This document shows positions 1 through 11,385 of a stretch of 64,000 nucleotides of DNA, piece after piece. The notes under the pieces were generated by a model that saw only the letters and a program-made list of their open reading frames with translations, was not told where the DNA came from and ran no database searches. This stretch comes from Capitulum mitella (taxonomy: Eukaryota; Arthropoda; Thecostraca; Pollicipedomorpha; Pollicipedidae): assembly GCA_030062745.1 (NCBI GenBank), contig CP099848.1, positions 4,164,685 through 4,228,684 on the forward strand, read 5' to 3'. How positions within the stretch are numbered: the stretch's first letter is position 1; every line of letters starts with the position of its first letter. Both the position numbers and the translations under genes were made by a program.

Positions 1-837
1 AGACGTCGTGACTTCTGACGGCTGTTCGGGGCTACGATTCCATAATAAATGTTTTTTTTCTAGAACACAAACTTCTGACGTCACGAAATCATTTTTTATG
101 TATGCATTCAAATGCTACGCCGATACATCGTACAGAACATATGCTGTTTCAGGAGCATTTCCATGGCAACCTTCTGAAAACAGGCCATTACCGCCGGTAA
201 TTGATTTCGCTTTTGTTTTCCATTTCTGTTTTCCTTTTTACCCGGCTGCTTTAACCACAGGTAGAACTGTCATGAGCAAGATATCTGTAGGTAATTTTTC
301 TCATTTTGGTTCTCGGGAGTTCAATGCAATGATTGTTGGCAGCAACGTTATTTCAGTTCTGTTCTTTCAACAGCGATAACAATATACGAAAGCAATTCAA
401 AGTTCCAAGAGTTTGAGAGTGTGAACTGCACGACAAAGGGACCGCAGAAACATTTACGTGGCGTTGCGAACCACATGACCCCTGCTTTGTTTCGGGTTTC
501 CATTATGGGTAAAACGTCGCCTGGTCCTGACGTGAGTAAAATGACGACTCTAGCCGCATGTAGCAGGCCCGGCTCGCCACCGTCACGACCGTCACAGCCG
601 TCACAGCCGTACATGCGATCCAGGCCTGTCCATCGCCCGCGGCTCGGGTGGCGGCTCGGTTCCGGGAAGTCCAGTTTATTGGAAGAGAGGCACTAAGACT
701 CGGTGCGGAAATTGCCCCGTTGATTGGCCGCCGGCCGGGCTCGGGATTCGACGGAGAGGTCCTCTGACCGGACAGCGGTCGATCCAGCGGCGCAGGTGCC
801 GCCAAACGCACCGGCCGACGGTCGGATACTGCGGTCC
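1..837. other. No gene recognised; AT-rich then GC-rich flank
   Basis: I see no convincing exon here. Positions 1-500 are of mixed composition; from about 540 the sequence turns GC-rich with short imperfect CCGTCACAGCCGT repeats (585-615) and runs into the minisatellite that follows. The short open frames carry no recognisable domain. Confidence 0.5.
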
Positions 838-1330
838 AAACTGGTCCAGCGGCCGTACAGAGGTCTGAGCTGGTACAGCAACCAGACACTGCCATTCAGA
901 CTGGTCCAGCTGCCGCACACTGCGAGAAAACTGGTCCGGCGGCCAGACACTACGGTTGAAACTGGTCCAGCTGCCAGACACTGCGGTCCACACTGGTCCA
1001 GCAGTTCGACACTGTGGTTCAAACTGGTCCAGCTGCCGGACGTTGCGGCCCCGCCTGGTACAGCGGCCGAACACTGAGATCCAAACTGGTCCAGTGCCCG
1101 GAGACTGCGGTCCAAACTGGCCCAGCGGTCCGACACCGCGGTCGAAGCTGGTACAGTGGCGGAACACTGGCGTCCAGACTGGCTCAGTGCCCGCACACAG
1201 TGGTGCTAACTGGTCCACAGATTCGACACATCATTCGGGTGCATTTGTCCGGCAACCGGACGCAACGGCACCAATTGGTCTAGTGGCCTGAGGCGTCGAT
1301 ACAAATCGCTCCAGTAACTGGACCGGACCG
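838..1330. repeat. GC-rich minisatellite, ~31-bp unit
   Basis: The core CTGGTCCAGC(T/G)GCC with a following GACACTGCGGTCCAA recurs at 841, 870, 901, 931, 962, 993 and 1024, a period of 29-31 bp, and continues in decayed form to about 1330. Units have diverged by substitutions and small indels. Several frames on both strands stay open across the array, which explains the overlapping open frames here; none looks like a protein. Confidence 0.85.
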
Positions 1331-3051
1331 TCCGAACAGGTCAGTGGGTCGGGCACATGAGTCCGCACTGCTCCGGCGACGAGACACATTGATGTGGTTC
1401 AACCTGATTTGATTGTCGCTTACACCGGTCTGAGCTGGTGCAGCGGTAGATCATAATATCAGTCCACCAGGACTGATCGACCAGGGGAGCTGTCACCATA
1501 ACCAGGGGGTCTCCGGACCAAATCTAGGAAGGTGCCAGCGGGAGGACAAAGCAGAAGGAGGCGTCTGCAGCCTTTCCTCCTCCTGGTGGTGTCCCTGTGT
1601 CACGGCTTTTTGACTAGCCCCGGCGGCCGGCGGCGAGGTCGGCGGGGTCCGGGACTCGGCGCACGGTGCGGTTATTGGCTGTCCGGCGGCCGGCGCGGCC
1701 CCTCCCCGGAACATCGATCACGGCTGATCTGAGGACGAGCCCCACGGGGGCCGTGTACCGAGCCTGGGCGGCGCGACAGCACGGCGCCGCCGCCGCCGCT
1801 CGGTCGCCAAGGAGCCGCCGAGTGGTTGATCACAACCCGCCGGTCAACAATCGCGGAAGAGGACTGTCCGCTTGACACGGGGCTTTCCAGTCATGGCAGC
1901 ACTGAAAGACGGGCATAATGTTTGGATGTATGAATGTGAGTAACGCTGGCGACCTCGCTTGTTTCCGTCCCTGCTTCTCACAGGTCGGTGTTATCAATAA
2001 TGCGTATCAGACATATGTTTCGGAAAGAGATCTGAGTTAGGAAATGAAAGTTCAAGACCTCAGTGCAACCTCAGATTTGAAACTCGACGTTTCCTCTTCA
2101 TTTCGCGCTGACAGGTAGATATGTATGTGTCAATCTGCCTTTGAAAGTAAACAGAAGACATTTTAACAATTTCGAAAAGGAGTTCAGCTATGTGAGATAT
2201 AAAACGAGTGATCAGTGACCATGAAAACAGATAGCCTTGTTTACGCCAGAAGAAGCTTGGTGTTACACGCCGAAGATATCAAGTAATATTCGACTTCAAG
2301 TTTCGGCATTAAAGAGCCCAGGAGCCAATCAGTATCATGTTTGACTTTATGAAGTCGCGAACTGCCAATTCATAAAGATTTAATACCCTAATCTATGGGC
2401 AAATATCGCACAAATTAAACCTGAATGCAAAATGAAATTGCCTGAAAGCACTTCACTGTTCAAACCTTATTGCACCATACTGAATAAAACATTCATATTC
2501 CCAGAACACTCTGGATAATAAAAAATGCAGCATATGGTCCCTTGGCACAGGAGATGTATCTGATGATGGATTTAATGCTAATTTTCGTGCCGGTGCTCAG
2601 CTTTCGGCTGGCCCAAACCAAACTGTGCGACATTGGCCATCGCCGATATGAATAAATGATAAACAGGTCCCAGGAGTCATCCCCAGTGGAGACGACGTCC
2701 TCTATCAGGGCTTGTGAAGCCCCCGCCGTGGCGCAGTCCAATTTACCGCCCCGATAACCTTCCCGGGGACCCTCCCGCCGGCCAGCTTCGTCCACGCCCA
2801 CGCTCACGTCTCCACGGGGGCCGCAGCACGCGTCACCGAGCGGGCCGGAGCGCACGCTGAGCACCACCAGCCGCCGTCCAGGTCCGCGCCGGAGCACGCT
2901 CTCCCGGCGGCGGCCGCTGCCCGGCGCCCGTCGCCCGCCGACGCCGCAGACGCACTACCAGACCGCACCGGTCGGCTGGAGGCAGGGCGGGGCAGCGGCG
3001 CGCGCCACAGGTGGCCGCCGCCCTGGCGGTCAGCGCTGGTAACGGCGCTCG
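1331..3051. other. Gene-poor tract with two CpG-rich islands
   Basis: Islands of high CpG content lie at about 1590-1880 and 2690-3050, separated by an AT-rich stretch (1900-2690) with no recognisable gene. They could be promoter islands or decayed minisatellite. I see no first exon with a good donor that I would defend. Confidence 0.4.
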
Positions 3052-3285
3052 GCAGATTGGTCGACTGACCACGGCAGACTGGCCGACTGACCGCGGCAGA
3101 CCGGCCGAATGACCACGGCAGACCGACCGACCGCGGTAGACTTACCGACCGACCGCGGCAGACCGCCCGACCGACCACGGCAGACTGGCCGACCGGCCAC
3201 GGCAGACTGACCGACCGGCCGCAGCAGACTGACCGACCGACCGCGGCAGACTGACCGACCGACCGCGGCAGACTGTGGGAACATG
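3052..3285. repeat. 22-bp minisatellite
   Basis: About ten units of a 22-bp repeat with consensus CGGCAGACTGACCGACCGAC plus CG. The last two units (about 3240-3285) are nearly identical; earlier ones are more diverged. The minus-strand reading gives a long V-G-R/S-V-C-R-G-like peptide that is a product of the repeat. Confidence 0.9.
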
Positions 3286-3844
3286 ACCAATAGACTAGCA
3301 GACCGGTAATCATGAACCGTCGTCTGTGCAAACTAGATAATGCGTCACGCCGTTTATCATGGCCCAAAAAATGTCGGAATTTGCGAGATTGGCAACGATC
3401 GCAAGCTGGCAGGTCATCAAACTTCGGCGGAATGGTAGCCACAGCCAGAAGCCATACCATGCCCACTCTCTAACCACAGCCGGCAGACTGATCAACCCTG
3501 TCACATGGGCAACCCCAGCAGACGGTCACGCAGGCAGGCGGATCGCCACATGGACAACGGCAGCAGATAAACCGACTGCGTCCCATTAACAAGCGTCTGC
3601 ATAGGATGGATCTGATTGGGACGTTTCTGACATGCACAGTGATTATTGCCTGAGTTTGTGATCAATTGGCATGGCATGCTGTCGCTAATGCCACTTGACA
3701 AGGGTATCACTAGATAAATTACGCCAGGACTTCGCCCTAGAAGGCCGGAGTTTTTCTACCTAAATGTCTTTAACGTTGTCAGGCCCTGAACGGGTTTACC
3801 GCGACAGCTTTGGACCAGTAACCTAAGATATTTTACTGACGGAT
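3286..3844. other. No gene recognised
   Basis: Unique sequence between two GC-rich repeat tracts. No domain, RNA gene or transposon end is visible. Confidence 0.5.
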
Positions 3845-4150
3845 TCAGTCATTCCTTCCGGTCCGACCGGCAGGCTGCCATCCCTGGCAACATTCGCGCC
3901 CCCGCCGGTCTGTTCCATCAGATTCCGCTCTTCCGGTCTGGCGCAACAGACTCTGCTGGCCATCCGGTCCGACCCTGCGGACTGAAGAGTTCCTGCTGGT
4001 CTGACCCGGAAAATTCCGCGTCGATTCCGCCGACCTAATCCGACAGACTCGGCCGTCCCTGCCGGCCTGCTCCGGCAGGCCGAACCGTCCCTGCCGGCCT
4101 GACCCGGCAGACTCTGCCGCCGCCGCCGGCCTGACCCGGCTCACCGTCGG
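3845..4150. repeat. Degenerate GC-rich tandem repeat (CCGGCCTGACCCGGCAGACTC-like)
   Basis: Imperfect repeats of a CCTGCCGGCCTG(A/C)(C/T)CCGGCAG core, clearest at 4050-4140. The unit is irregular, so I give no fixed period. It sits at the edge of another CpG-rich stretch (4150-4350). Confidence 0.6.
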
Positions 4151-5480
4151 CCTGGTAATGGCCTCTCCGACTAATTAGCGGCGGCGGCGCGTGCGGGCGG
4201 GCGTCACGCCAGAGCTGGCGCGGCATTCACGAGTCAGCCCCGTCGGCGCCGATTCGGCCGAGGCGGAGCTCGCGTGGCACCAGGCTGGTCTCACCAGCAG
4301 GTGGGCCGACAAGTAGGCGCGGCAGTGGCTGCGGGTCCCGGCGGTATGCAGTTCATTCCATTAAGCTATATGATGTGCATAGAATACACGGCACGAAATA
4401 GCAACACGACCGAGAATTCACAGGGACTGCGCACCAAGCCAGTATTATAGGCGAGGGTATTTCGTTGAATAATGCCACATCCTTGACGTGAAACCACACT
4501 GATCTGATTTGGAATAGCTTCCGCCGTAGCGCGTAATGCAGGGCTGTCTCCTTTGGGACTGGGAGAGCTTTACCATTTCAATCACACATGTCTGAAAGGC
4601 TAGCTTTCCAGACAGTCCCCAGATCCCTGTGATGTAAAGTGCTAGGGCCTGTTCTGCCGTAAAGGCATTGCCAGAGGACATTTTGTCGACACATGCACTG
4701 AACAACACCAGCCAAGGTAGCGAAGTTCACATTTTTAAAGCCGACTTCTAATTTCAATGGTACATACTGAGGAATAATGAAGCTGAAGCGGGCTACGAAA
4801 AACACCTTGTTTTCACACTTCGCACTGGTTCCAAGGCGCTACCTTGCCAGGATGTTCCAGTGCGTCGAGTCAGAACGCGTCGGCGAACTTCGAAAATCCC
4901 GAGGCCGGCCGTCTGCCATTTCGGCTGGCGTATGGATCCGACGGTCGGCCCGGCTGCTGGTCACGGCGCGTCTCGGTCCGGGACGCCCTCAGGGCGACGT
5001 CTCCCCGGGGCGGCCCGCGGCCTGGCCGACAGCGTCCGCGCTGGACCCGCCGACCCCGCCGCTGTCCGCACTGGACAGCCGGCCTCCAGCCAGGCCGCCA
5101 CGGACGTTGCTGGGGGGTTGGGCGGCGACCACTCGGGGACTTAATGGCCATTTTGCGATGTTGGTGGCAGCCGCGTCCTTTCTTGACCAGTAGTTAGTTG
5201 TCCATTACTGTCCTTTTATCAAATGCTATTTCTATTAATCTGTTAATGTTAGCACTGTCGGACCCATCTGTTATCTAAATATAACTGCATTAACCGTATT
5301 AGTCTAGCTTTAACTGTATAGACCCTGACACGCCCACCTTTAATTCCTTGGATCTAGGCTTCCCTTGGCAGCGCCACCAAAGTCTCTTTCCATTTTATTC
5401 ATATTATTATTTGTATTACTTATTTAACTATTCTCTAATTTGTTTCTTCTGTTCCTTCCACGCCATGAAGAAGGAGACTG
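4151..5480. other. No gene recognised; CpG-rich patches
   Basis: CpG-rich patches at 4150-4350 and about 4880-5130, otherwise unique sequence becoming AT-rich after 5190. The GC-rich patch is open in several frames on both strands, which is a composition effect. Confidence 0.4.
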
Positions 5481-5484
5481 TTAA

Positions 5485-6870
5485 CCCGTCCCCGACTGGG
5501 GGCAGTTGACCCCTAAAGTTTTTCTGGGATTGCGAGAGAACCAAGGAAAACAGAGTCACGAAACTTTGTGTACCTTTTGCTTCATTATTTTTACATCTTG
5601 TGTCAAAATTTTGACCTCAGGTCAGGTCAGGTGCCTGACCTAGATCAGGTCAAACAGACCTATGTCCAAGCGCCCTAATGTGTCCAAGGGTAATAAGTAT
5701 AATGTGTACTATATGTGTATACATATATATTATATGTATATATATACATATATACATATATATATATACATATACATATATATATATATATATGTACGCA
5801 ATGTATAATGTATAATATAACAAGTATAATGTGTAAGCGCCCGAATATGCCCTTAGCGCCCTCTAACTTTTTCGCAAAACAAGATATCTCAATAATACTT
5901 TCAGGGACTAGTGATCGCGATAGATGCCACAGATCTGACATCTTAGATTTTTCGGAATTTTCCGGATCATTGACCTAAGGTCAAGCCCATTTTTAGGACA
6001 TGTCGTTTTTTGAAAATTGGCAGAATATTTCATCACATTTTTAGTGTGGAGTGAAGCAGACATCTAGTTACCGTCATTGGGCAAAGTATCAATGACTTCC
6101 AGCCATTGACCTGAGGTCAGGTCACGAATAACTATAGTGAGCCAAAATGTACCACCGTCAAAATCGACGATGAATTACTCAGAATGGGTAGAAAATGGCA
6201 GAACTAGCTTGCACAGACGTAAGTAATACCAGGAACCTCAAAAAGCTTCAAAAAGTAGCATATTTTGGAAATAAACATGCTCTCGCGAAGAAAGCTCCGC
6301 CAATTGTGTACATTGGTAACTAATGATTTTTTCCCAAATTTAAGCATGAAAAACCATCACAAGAACCACTAACGTCAATAAAATTTACATAGATAGTCTT
6401 ATTCTCGAAAATAAAGGAACGCTAAAATTAGTTCCCGTCAATTTGTTACTGCATACGCCTGCGGCGCACGCCTACAGCTGGCGTGAGAATTGCCGTGTCT
6501 TAAACTCAACGTTTCGGTGTATATATTGAACAAATCTGAGAAATTAGACGTGCATCGGCATCCGCGGACCTTTACTTGTGCGCTGGTGCTTCTACCTATG
6601 CGTTATTAGTCACAGCCCTTGAGATTCAGGCCATTTCTCGGTCTCATTCAGTCGGCTACGAGAAAAAAAACATATATAGGGTGTAAATTGCTTACATATT
6701 ATCTAAAACTAAAAAATGAGACCAGTTTCGAGCTCTACTCGACACAAGCTTTCCAACGGTATGCTTATTTTTTTTTAGTGCGACCAACCGTTCGGGAGTT
6801 AGAGGGGGGCGGCCAACTGCCCCCCTCCCCAGTCACGTATGTTCGAAACCGCCCGACGGTCGTGCGCGGG
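5485..6870 (+). mobile_element. R2 family TTAA-flanked non-autonomous DNA transposon, copy a
   Basis: Flanked by TTAA at 5481-5484 and 6871-6874. It starts CCCGTCCCCGACTGGGGG and ends GTCGTGCGCGGG, so the outermost bases are inverted. Near both ends lies a G-tract/C-tract palindrome (GGGGGCAGTTGAC...CCC), partly decayed in this copy. The interior has several AGGTCA/TGACCT half-sites and a TA-rich microsatellite (5711-5795) absent from copy b. TTAA target duplications and a CCC start fit the piggyBac superfamily; there is no transposase frame. Copy b is at 9638-10856 in the same orientation. Confidence 0.85.
5711..5795. repeat. TA-rich microsatellite inside R2 copy a
   Basis: Interrupted (TA)n/(CATATA)n run. 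The other R2 copy lacks it, so it arose after that copy separated. Confidence 0.9.
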
Positions 6871-6874
6871 TTAA

Positions 6875-7153
6875 CGGAAAATATGAATACATCGCCGGTA
6901 AAATCTGTGATAAAGAAACGTGAGGGGTTGGCTAATCAATGGTCATTTAAATGTTTCTTTTTAAACTAACCCGCCTTTTACGAATCGTCGTACTCACTAA
7001 CTCCCTTTAATATGCTATACCGTCTGTTGCGATCATTGCTCCTCTACCATTCGCCAAAGCTACCAAAATTTGGTGGTACCAAAGTATGAACAATCTATTT
7101 TAGTTTATTTAATGCATTGAAAAATGGCTCTTAAATGCTCCTAGTTTTTAGGC
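6875..7153. other. No gene recognised
   Basis: AT-rich unique sequence between two repeats. Nothing recognisable. Confidence 0.5.
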
Positions 7154-7346
7154 ATTGTATACATCCAATTAACAAACGTATTAAGTATACTGGAAAACCC
7201 TGTATTGTTATATAAATCAGCTACAGATACAAATATATTGGACTCTGTATATTGGAGTCCAATATATTTTTGGTCTGTAGCCGATTTATATAACAATTAA
7301 GTACCTTCCGGTATAGTGAGTCATTTGTTAATCGAATGTATACAAT
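7154..7346. repeat. 193-bp near-perfect palindrome (foldback/MITE)
   Basis: The left arm 7154-7245 and right arm 7255-7346 are reverse complements with scattered mismatches, around a 9-nt loop (7246-7254). The arms match at ATTGTATACAT, ATTAACAAA, TATAC(T/C)GGAA, TTGTTATATAAATC, GCTACAGA and AATATATTGGACTC. It is almost all stem, as expected of a foldback MITE. It lies between the R2 and R1 elements. Confidence 0.85.
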
Positions 7347-7606
7347 ATTTCAGTCTTTGTGAATACCGACGGATGTTGACTAAAAACCCCGTTCGCTGTC
7401 AGGACCGCCAAGATTGCTGCCAAGACGAAGAATTCAAGCGCACATTTGCTATGTGTGCATTCAGAAAAACGACTCCTGCCAATAAAAAACAACATTTTTC
7501 CTTCGTTTCCATCTTAGTCCAAAAGGATAAATTTTGATCTCGGGTGCTGTTTTACTACATCTTCTAGGTAGTCAAGCCAGGCATTCTTTTTCTTGAATAC
7601 TCTTAA

Positions 7607-8814
7607 CCCTATTCCCGGAGGGCTACACGGTATGGCCGATTCCCGGCAGGGGGGGCGGGTTCGGCCCCCCCCTGAGATCTCGAGAACTACTTATCTGATT
7701 TCATCGCAACAAACGGCAATCGATTTGCCGTGACGTGAACTACATTTTTATAAAAAGAAATTTTCAAAATTTTGAAATTTGTGGATACAGGGGGGCAAAA
7801 AAGTCAAAATAGGGGGTACTTTTTGACTTCTTACAACTCCGTTGTTTATGGGCCGATTTCGATGAATCTGGCATGAATCGAGAGATTATGGATAGGGCTT
7901 TTACCATGGGTATGCAAATTTGAAATTTTGAGAAAATTCATGGGCGTTCACAGGGTTTCAAAAATAGGGGGATTAGTTTTCTAATAACGGAATGAACAAA
8001 AGAGGCCAAAACACTTTTTAGCTTCTGCTAGTCATGTTATGCTAAAGAAGTACAAATCGCATTACAATGTTTGTATAATGTTAACATAGGCGGTGCCAGG
8101 GACATAAAAAAGGGGGAACTGTCATGGTCACACGTTCTTTTGATCAACTTGTGACCTTTGACCTTAAATGACCTCCAGTGACCTTGGGGTCACCTGGAAT
8201 GATGTGGTGTGCATTCAGTATTATCTGTAAACGTTTTTAATCGACTGAATTCACTCTATTCCAAAAAATTCATTTTTTGGCTTTTGCGATATAGGGTACG
8301 CGCACTGACATTTTAGGTCATAGCTCCGTGACCCGACCTGATATCAAGCTGAAACTTGGTACACAAGTAGAGGGCACTTTTCTACGTCATATATATTCCG
8401 GGTTTGGGATTTGGAAAAACGGCGCCGAAATTATTGCGAAAAAACAAATTTTGAATTTTGACCTTGACCTGACCTTGTAAAGTGACCTCAGATAAACAAA
8501 ATTATATATGCACATTGCCCAATTATTTAGCTATACATTCATATAAAGTTTTAAGTTCTATCTTAAAAACTCTGTTTTTGGCAAATATTTTCCGTTTACC
8601 CTCAACATGGCCAAAAATGACCTGAGGTGCCTCCGAAAAACGTTGCCTGGCTCCGCCGCTGAGCAAAATAGAATTTCGAAATTTCGTCACGGCGCGTAGA
8701 AGGAATAGCTAGGAAAAGTGACCAAGTTTCGTGAAGCTGCGTTAAAAAGCCTGGAATTGGCAAGCAAAAAACCCGAGGGGGGGCGGATTCCGCCCCCCCC
8801 TGCCGGGAATAGGG
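7607..8814 (+). mobile_element. R1 family TTAA-flanked non-autonomous DNA transposon, copy a
   Basis: Perfect TTAA flanks at 7603-7606 and 8815-8818. The ends CCCTATTCCCGG...CCGGGAATAGGG form a 12-bp perfect terminal inverted repeat. Next to each end is a G/C-tract palindrome (GGGGGCGGGTTCGGCCCCCC on the left, GGGGGCGGATTCCGCCCCCC on the right), and then on the left GATCTCGAGAAC. The interior holds TGACCTTTGACCTTAAATGACC and similar half-site clusters. CCCT plus TTAA matches piggyBac. There is no transposase. The best preserved R1 in the window. Confidence 0.93.
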
Positions 8815-8818
8815 TTAA

Positions 8819-9633
8819 AGCCGCAAAGGTAGAAGGCTTTAATCACCAGAATTTTCCGCCCAAAGTGGTCACGTTTAATTTCACCTAAGTTAAATTAAGA
8901 CTAAGATTTTCAAGATTCCCCGGCTCGACAAAAGGTGAATCCGGACGCCTGTCTGACAAACGTCAAATTCTTTTACGTAACAGGAAGAGCAGCTACCTGC
9001 GTCACATTTGTCACGGGGCAGGCTCAGTTGACAGAGGCCATTGCGGTGAAATCAATCCACCGACGGGTGAAAAGGTCACCACTATGCGTCAGAGGAAGGG
9101 GCCCTTGTGTTTTCCGGACGTTCTTTGCCAGGCCGCAGCGTACGTGGCCGTGACGACCACAAACCGGAAACTACCCGATGATGCAGTTATCAGCAATGGC
9201 AAGGCAGCTAGAGGAAATCCCTAAGGGACTCCGTATTTATTTTTTAGATCTGACCGGGTATTTCGAGTCTAGAGGGCTATGCATCCCACTTCATCGAGCC
9301 GCGCCCAACGTTTCCGCATTTCTTGCCCTGCAAATGATTGACTGTACAGAGCCGTCAGGTAATGACGGGAGAACCAATCCATACGGCAAACAGGACGGCA
9401 TTTCTTCCAGCTTTGCTGCAAAATGACTGAACCACAACAGATTTTAAAATACTTCTACGCCGATGTTGGTAATTACAATCTACCTATCCGTCGCGGTTGG
9501 CGTTTAAAGTCTGTCAAGTAGGCCATGTAAGTCAAAAATAAGCTGTTATTTTCACGGGAACGTTCCCGTTTGATACACATGCATGTTTCTGCACTCGCGA
9601 AACATACATGAAGCAAAAATGAGATCTATACGT
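8819..9633. other. No gene recognised
   Basis: Two open frames (8935-9153 and 9178-9426, +) have mixed composition but no domain I recognise and no supporting splice or promoter signal. A perfect 16-bp palindrome, ACGGGAACGTTCCCGT, lies at 9554-9569. Confidence 0.4.
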
Positions 9634-9637
9634 TTAA

Positions 9638-10856
9638 CCCGTCCCCGACTGGGGGGGCAGTTGACTGCCCCCCCTGAGGTTTTTCTGGCATTGCGAGAGA
9701 ACCAACAAACACAGAGCCACGAAACTTTGTGTACCTTTTGCTCCATCAATTTTACGTCTCGTGTCAAAATTTTGACCTCAGGTCAGGTCAGGTTCCTGAC
9801 CTAGGTCAGGTCAAACAGACCTATGTCGAAAAAAGTTTAGCGCCCTCTAACTTTTTCGCAAAACAAGATATCTCAATAATACTTTCAGGGAGTAGTGACC
9901 GTGATAGATGCAACAAATCTGCCATCTCAGATTTTTTGGAATTTTCCGGGTCATTGACCTAAGGTCAAGCCCATTTTTAAGACATATCGCCGTTTTTCGG
10001 AAATTGACGGAATATTCCATAACATTTTTAGTGTGGAGTGAAGCAGACATCTAGTTACCGTCATTGGGCAAAGTATCAGTGACCTCCAGCCATTGACCTG
10101 AGGTCAGGTCACGAATAACTGTAGTGGGCCAAAATGTACCACCGTCAAAATCGACGATGAACTACTCAGAATGCGTAGAAAATGGCAGAACTAACTTGCA
10201 CAGACGTAATTAATACCAGGAACCTCAAAAAGTTTGAAAAAGTAGCATATTTTGGAAATAAATAGGCTCTCGCGAATAAAGCTCCGCCAACTTTGTAGAT
10301 TGGCAACTAATCAATTTTCCCAAAATTTAAGCATGAGAAACCATCACAAGAACCACAAAGATCAATAAAATTGACATAGATTGTCCTTTTTCGCGAAAAT
10401 AAAGGAACGCTAAAATTAGTTCCCGTCAATTTGGTACCGCATACGGCCGCGGCGCACACTGACGGCCGACCGGGAGAATTACGGTATCTTTAACTCAACG
10501 TTTCGGCGTATATATTGAACAAATCTGAGGAAATTAGACGTGTATCGACATCCGCGGACATTTACTTGTGCGCTGGTTCCTTTACCTATGCGTTATTAGT
10601 CACAGCCCTTGAGATTCAGGCCATTTCTCGGTCTCATGCAGTCGGCTATGAGAAAACATATATAGGGCGTAAATTGGCCTACATATTATCTAAAACTAAA
10701 AATGAGACCAGTTGCGAGGTCTTCTCGTCACAGGCTTTCGAACGGTATGCTTATTTTTATCGTGCGACCAACCGTTCGTGAGTTAGAGGGGGGGCAGTCA
10801 ACTGCCCCCCCCCCCCAGTCGCCGATGTTCGGGACGGACCGACGGTCGTGCGCGGG
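9638..10856 (+). mobile_element. R2 family TTAA-flanked non-autonomous DNA transposon, copy b
   Basis: TTAA at 9634-9637 and 10857-10860. The left end is CCCGTCCCCGACTGGGGGG then CAGTTGACTGCCCCCC. The right end carries the same palindrome, GGGCAGTCAACTGCCCC, about 45 bp in from a CGCGGG terminus. It is closely similar to the copy at 5485-6870 over most of its length, including TGACCTGAGGTCAGGTCACG, and lacks the TA microsatellite. No transposase. Confidence 0.9.
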
Positions 10857-10860
10857 TTAA

Positions 10861-11304
10861 CAGAAGGAATTTCGGGGTGAGGAAAAGAATAGAAAATAAT
10901 AGCGTATCTGACTAAAAGGTTATAACCATGGACGACAAATGCTAAGAAAATTATTCCAAACTGTGATAATTTGTCTCGCACAAAATGTGCTAATTTAAGT
11001 GTTTCAGAAGTGGCATCAGAGCACCACATGACAGTAGATCTGAACGTTCTGAACAACTGGTGGCGTGGTTTGATGCCTGTTTTTTTTTTGTAATCCTTAT
11101 TCCTAAATAAAAAATGCGTCCGTTTAATTCACGTGGTTTACAACAGCAGTACACGATTTTACATTCTGTCTCCCATTTCTTCATACACTTGTTGCCCATC
11201 CACCGGTTTAAACCGGCTGAAATGCATGTCAGAACTACTCTCAGTCGATCCCAAGTGTCAACGCCAAACATCAGGTATCTGATTCGCAACTCCTGTCGCC
11301 GGAG
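10861..11304. other. 5' flank of gene A; nothing else recognised
   Basis: AT-rich intergenic sequence upstream of the first WAP gene. No TATA box that I would defend. The part conserved with gene B starts only at about 11290. Confidence 0.4.
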
Positions 11305-11318
11305 TGACGTTAAGGTCA
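11305..11318 (+). promoter_or_regulatory. Conserved upstream motif TGACGTTAAGGTCA, gene A
   Basis: This 14-mer is identical upstream of gene A and gene B (23152-23165), 81-82 bp before the ATG in both, at the edge of the duplicated block. TGACGT resembles a CRE half-site, and TTAAGGTCA resembles an extended nuclear-receptor monomer site. Function is inferred; recent duplication alone could explain the identity. Confidence 0.4.
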
Positions 11319-11385
11319 GAGTCGACCGAATATGAGGGGCCTGCGTGGAGCCGACAGCTCAGTGCGCTTCAGCGCCGCCGAAACG

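Noticed and set aside
693-1218. Overlapping proteins in all frames
   Set aside because: Produced by the 31-bp minisatellite.
9554-9569. 16-bp perfect palindrome ACGGGAACGTTCCCGT
   Set aside because: Isolated, with no context suggesting an operator or element end.
5485-10856. Coding genes within R1/R2 (for example 10515-10781)
   Set aside because: Short frames not preserved between copies of the same element.
11332-11385. Longer N-terminus for gene A from the upstream ATG
   Set aside because: The matching ATG in gene B is out of frame by one base, and the downstream ATG gives an ideal signal peptide in both.
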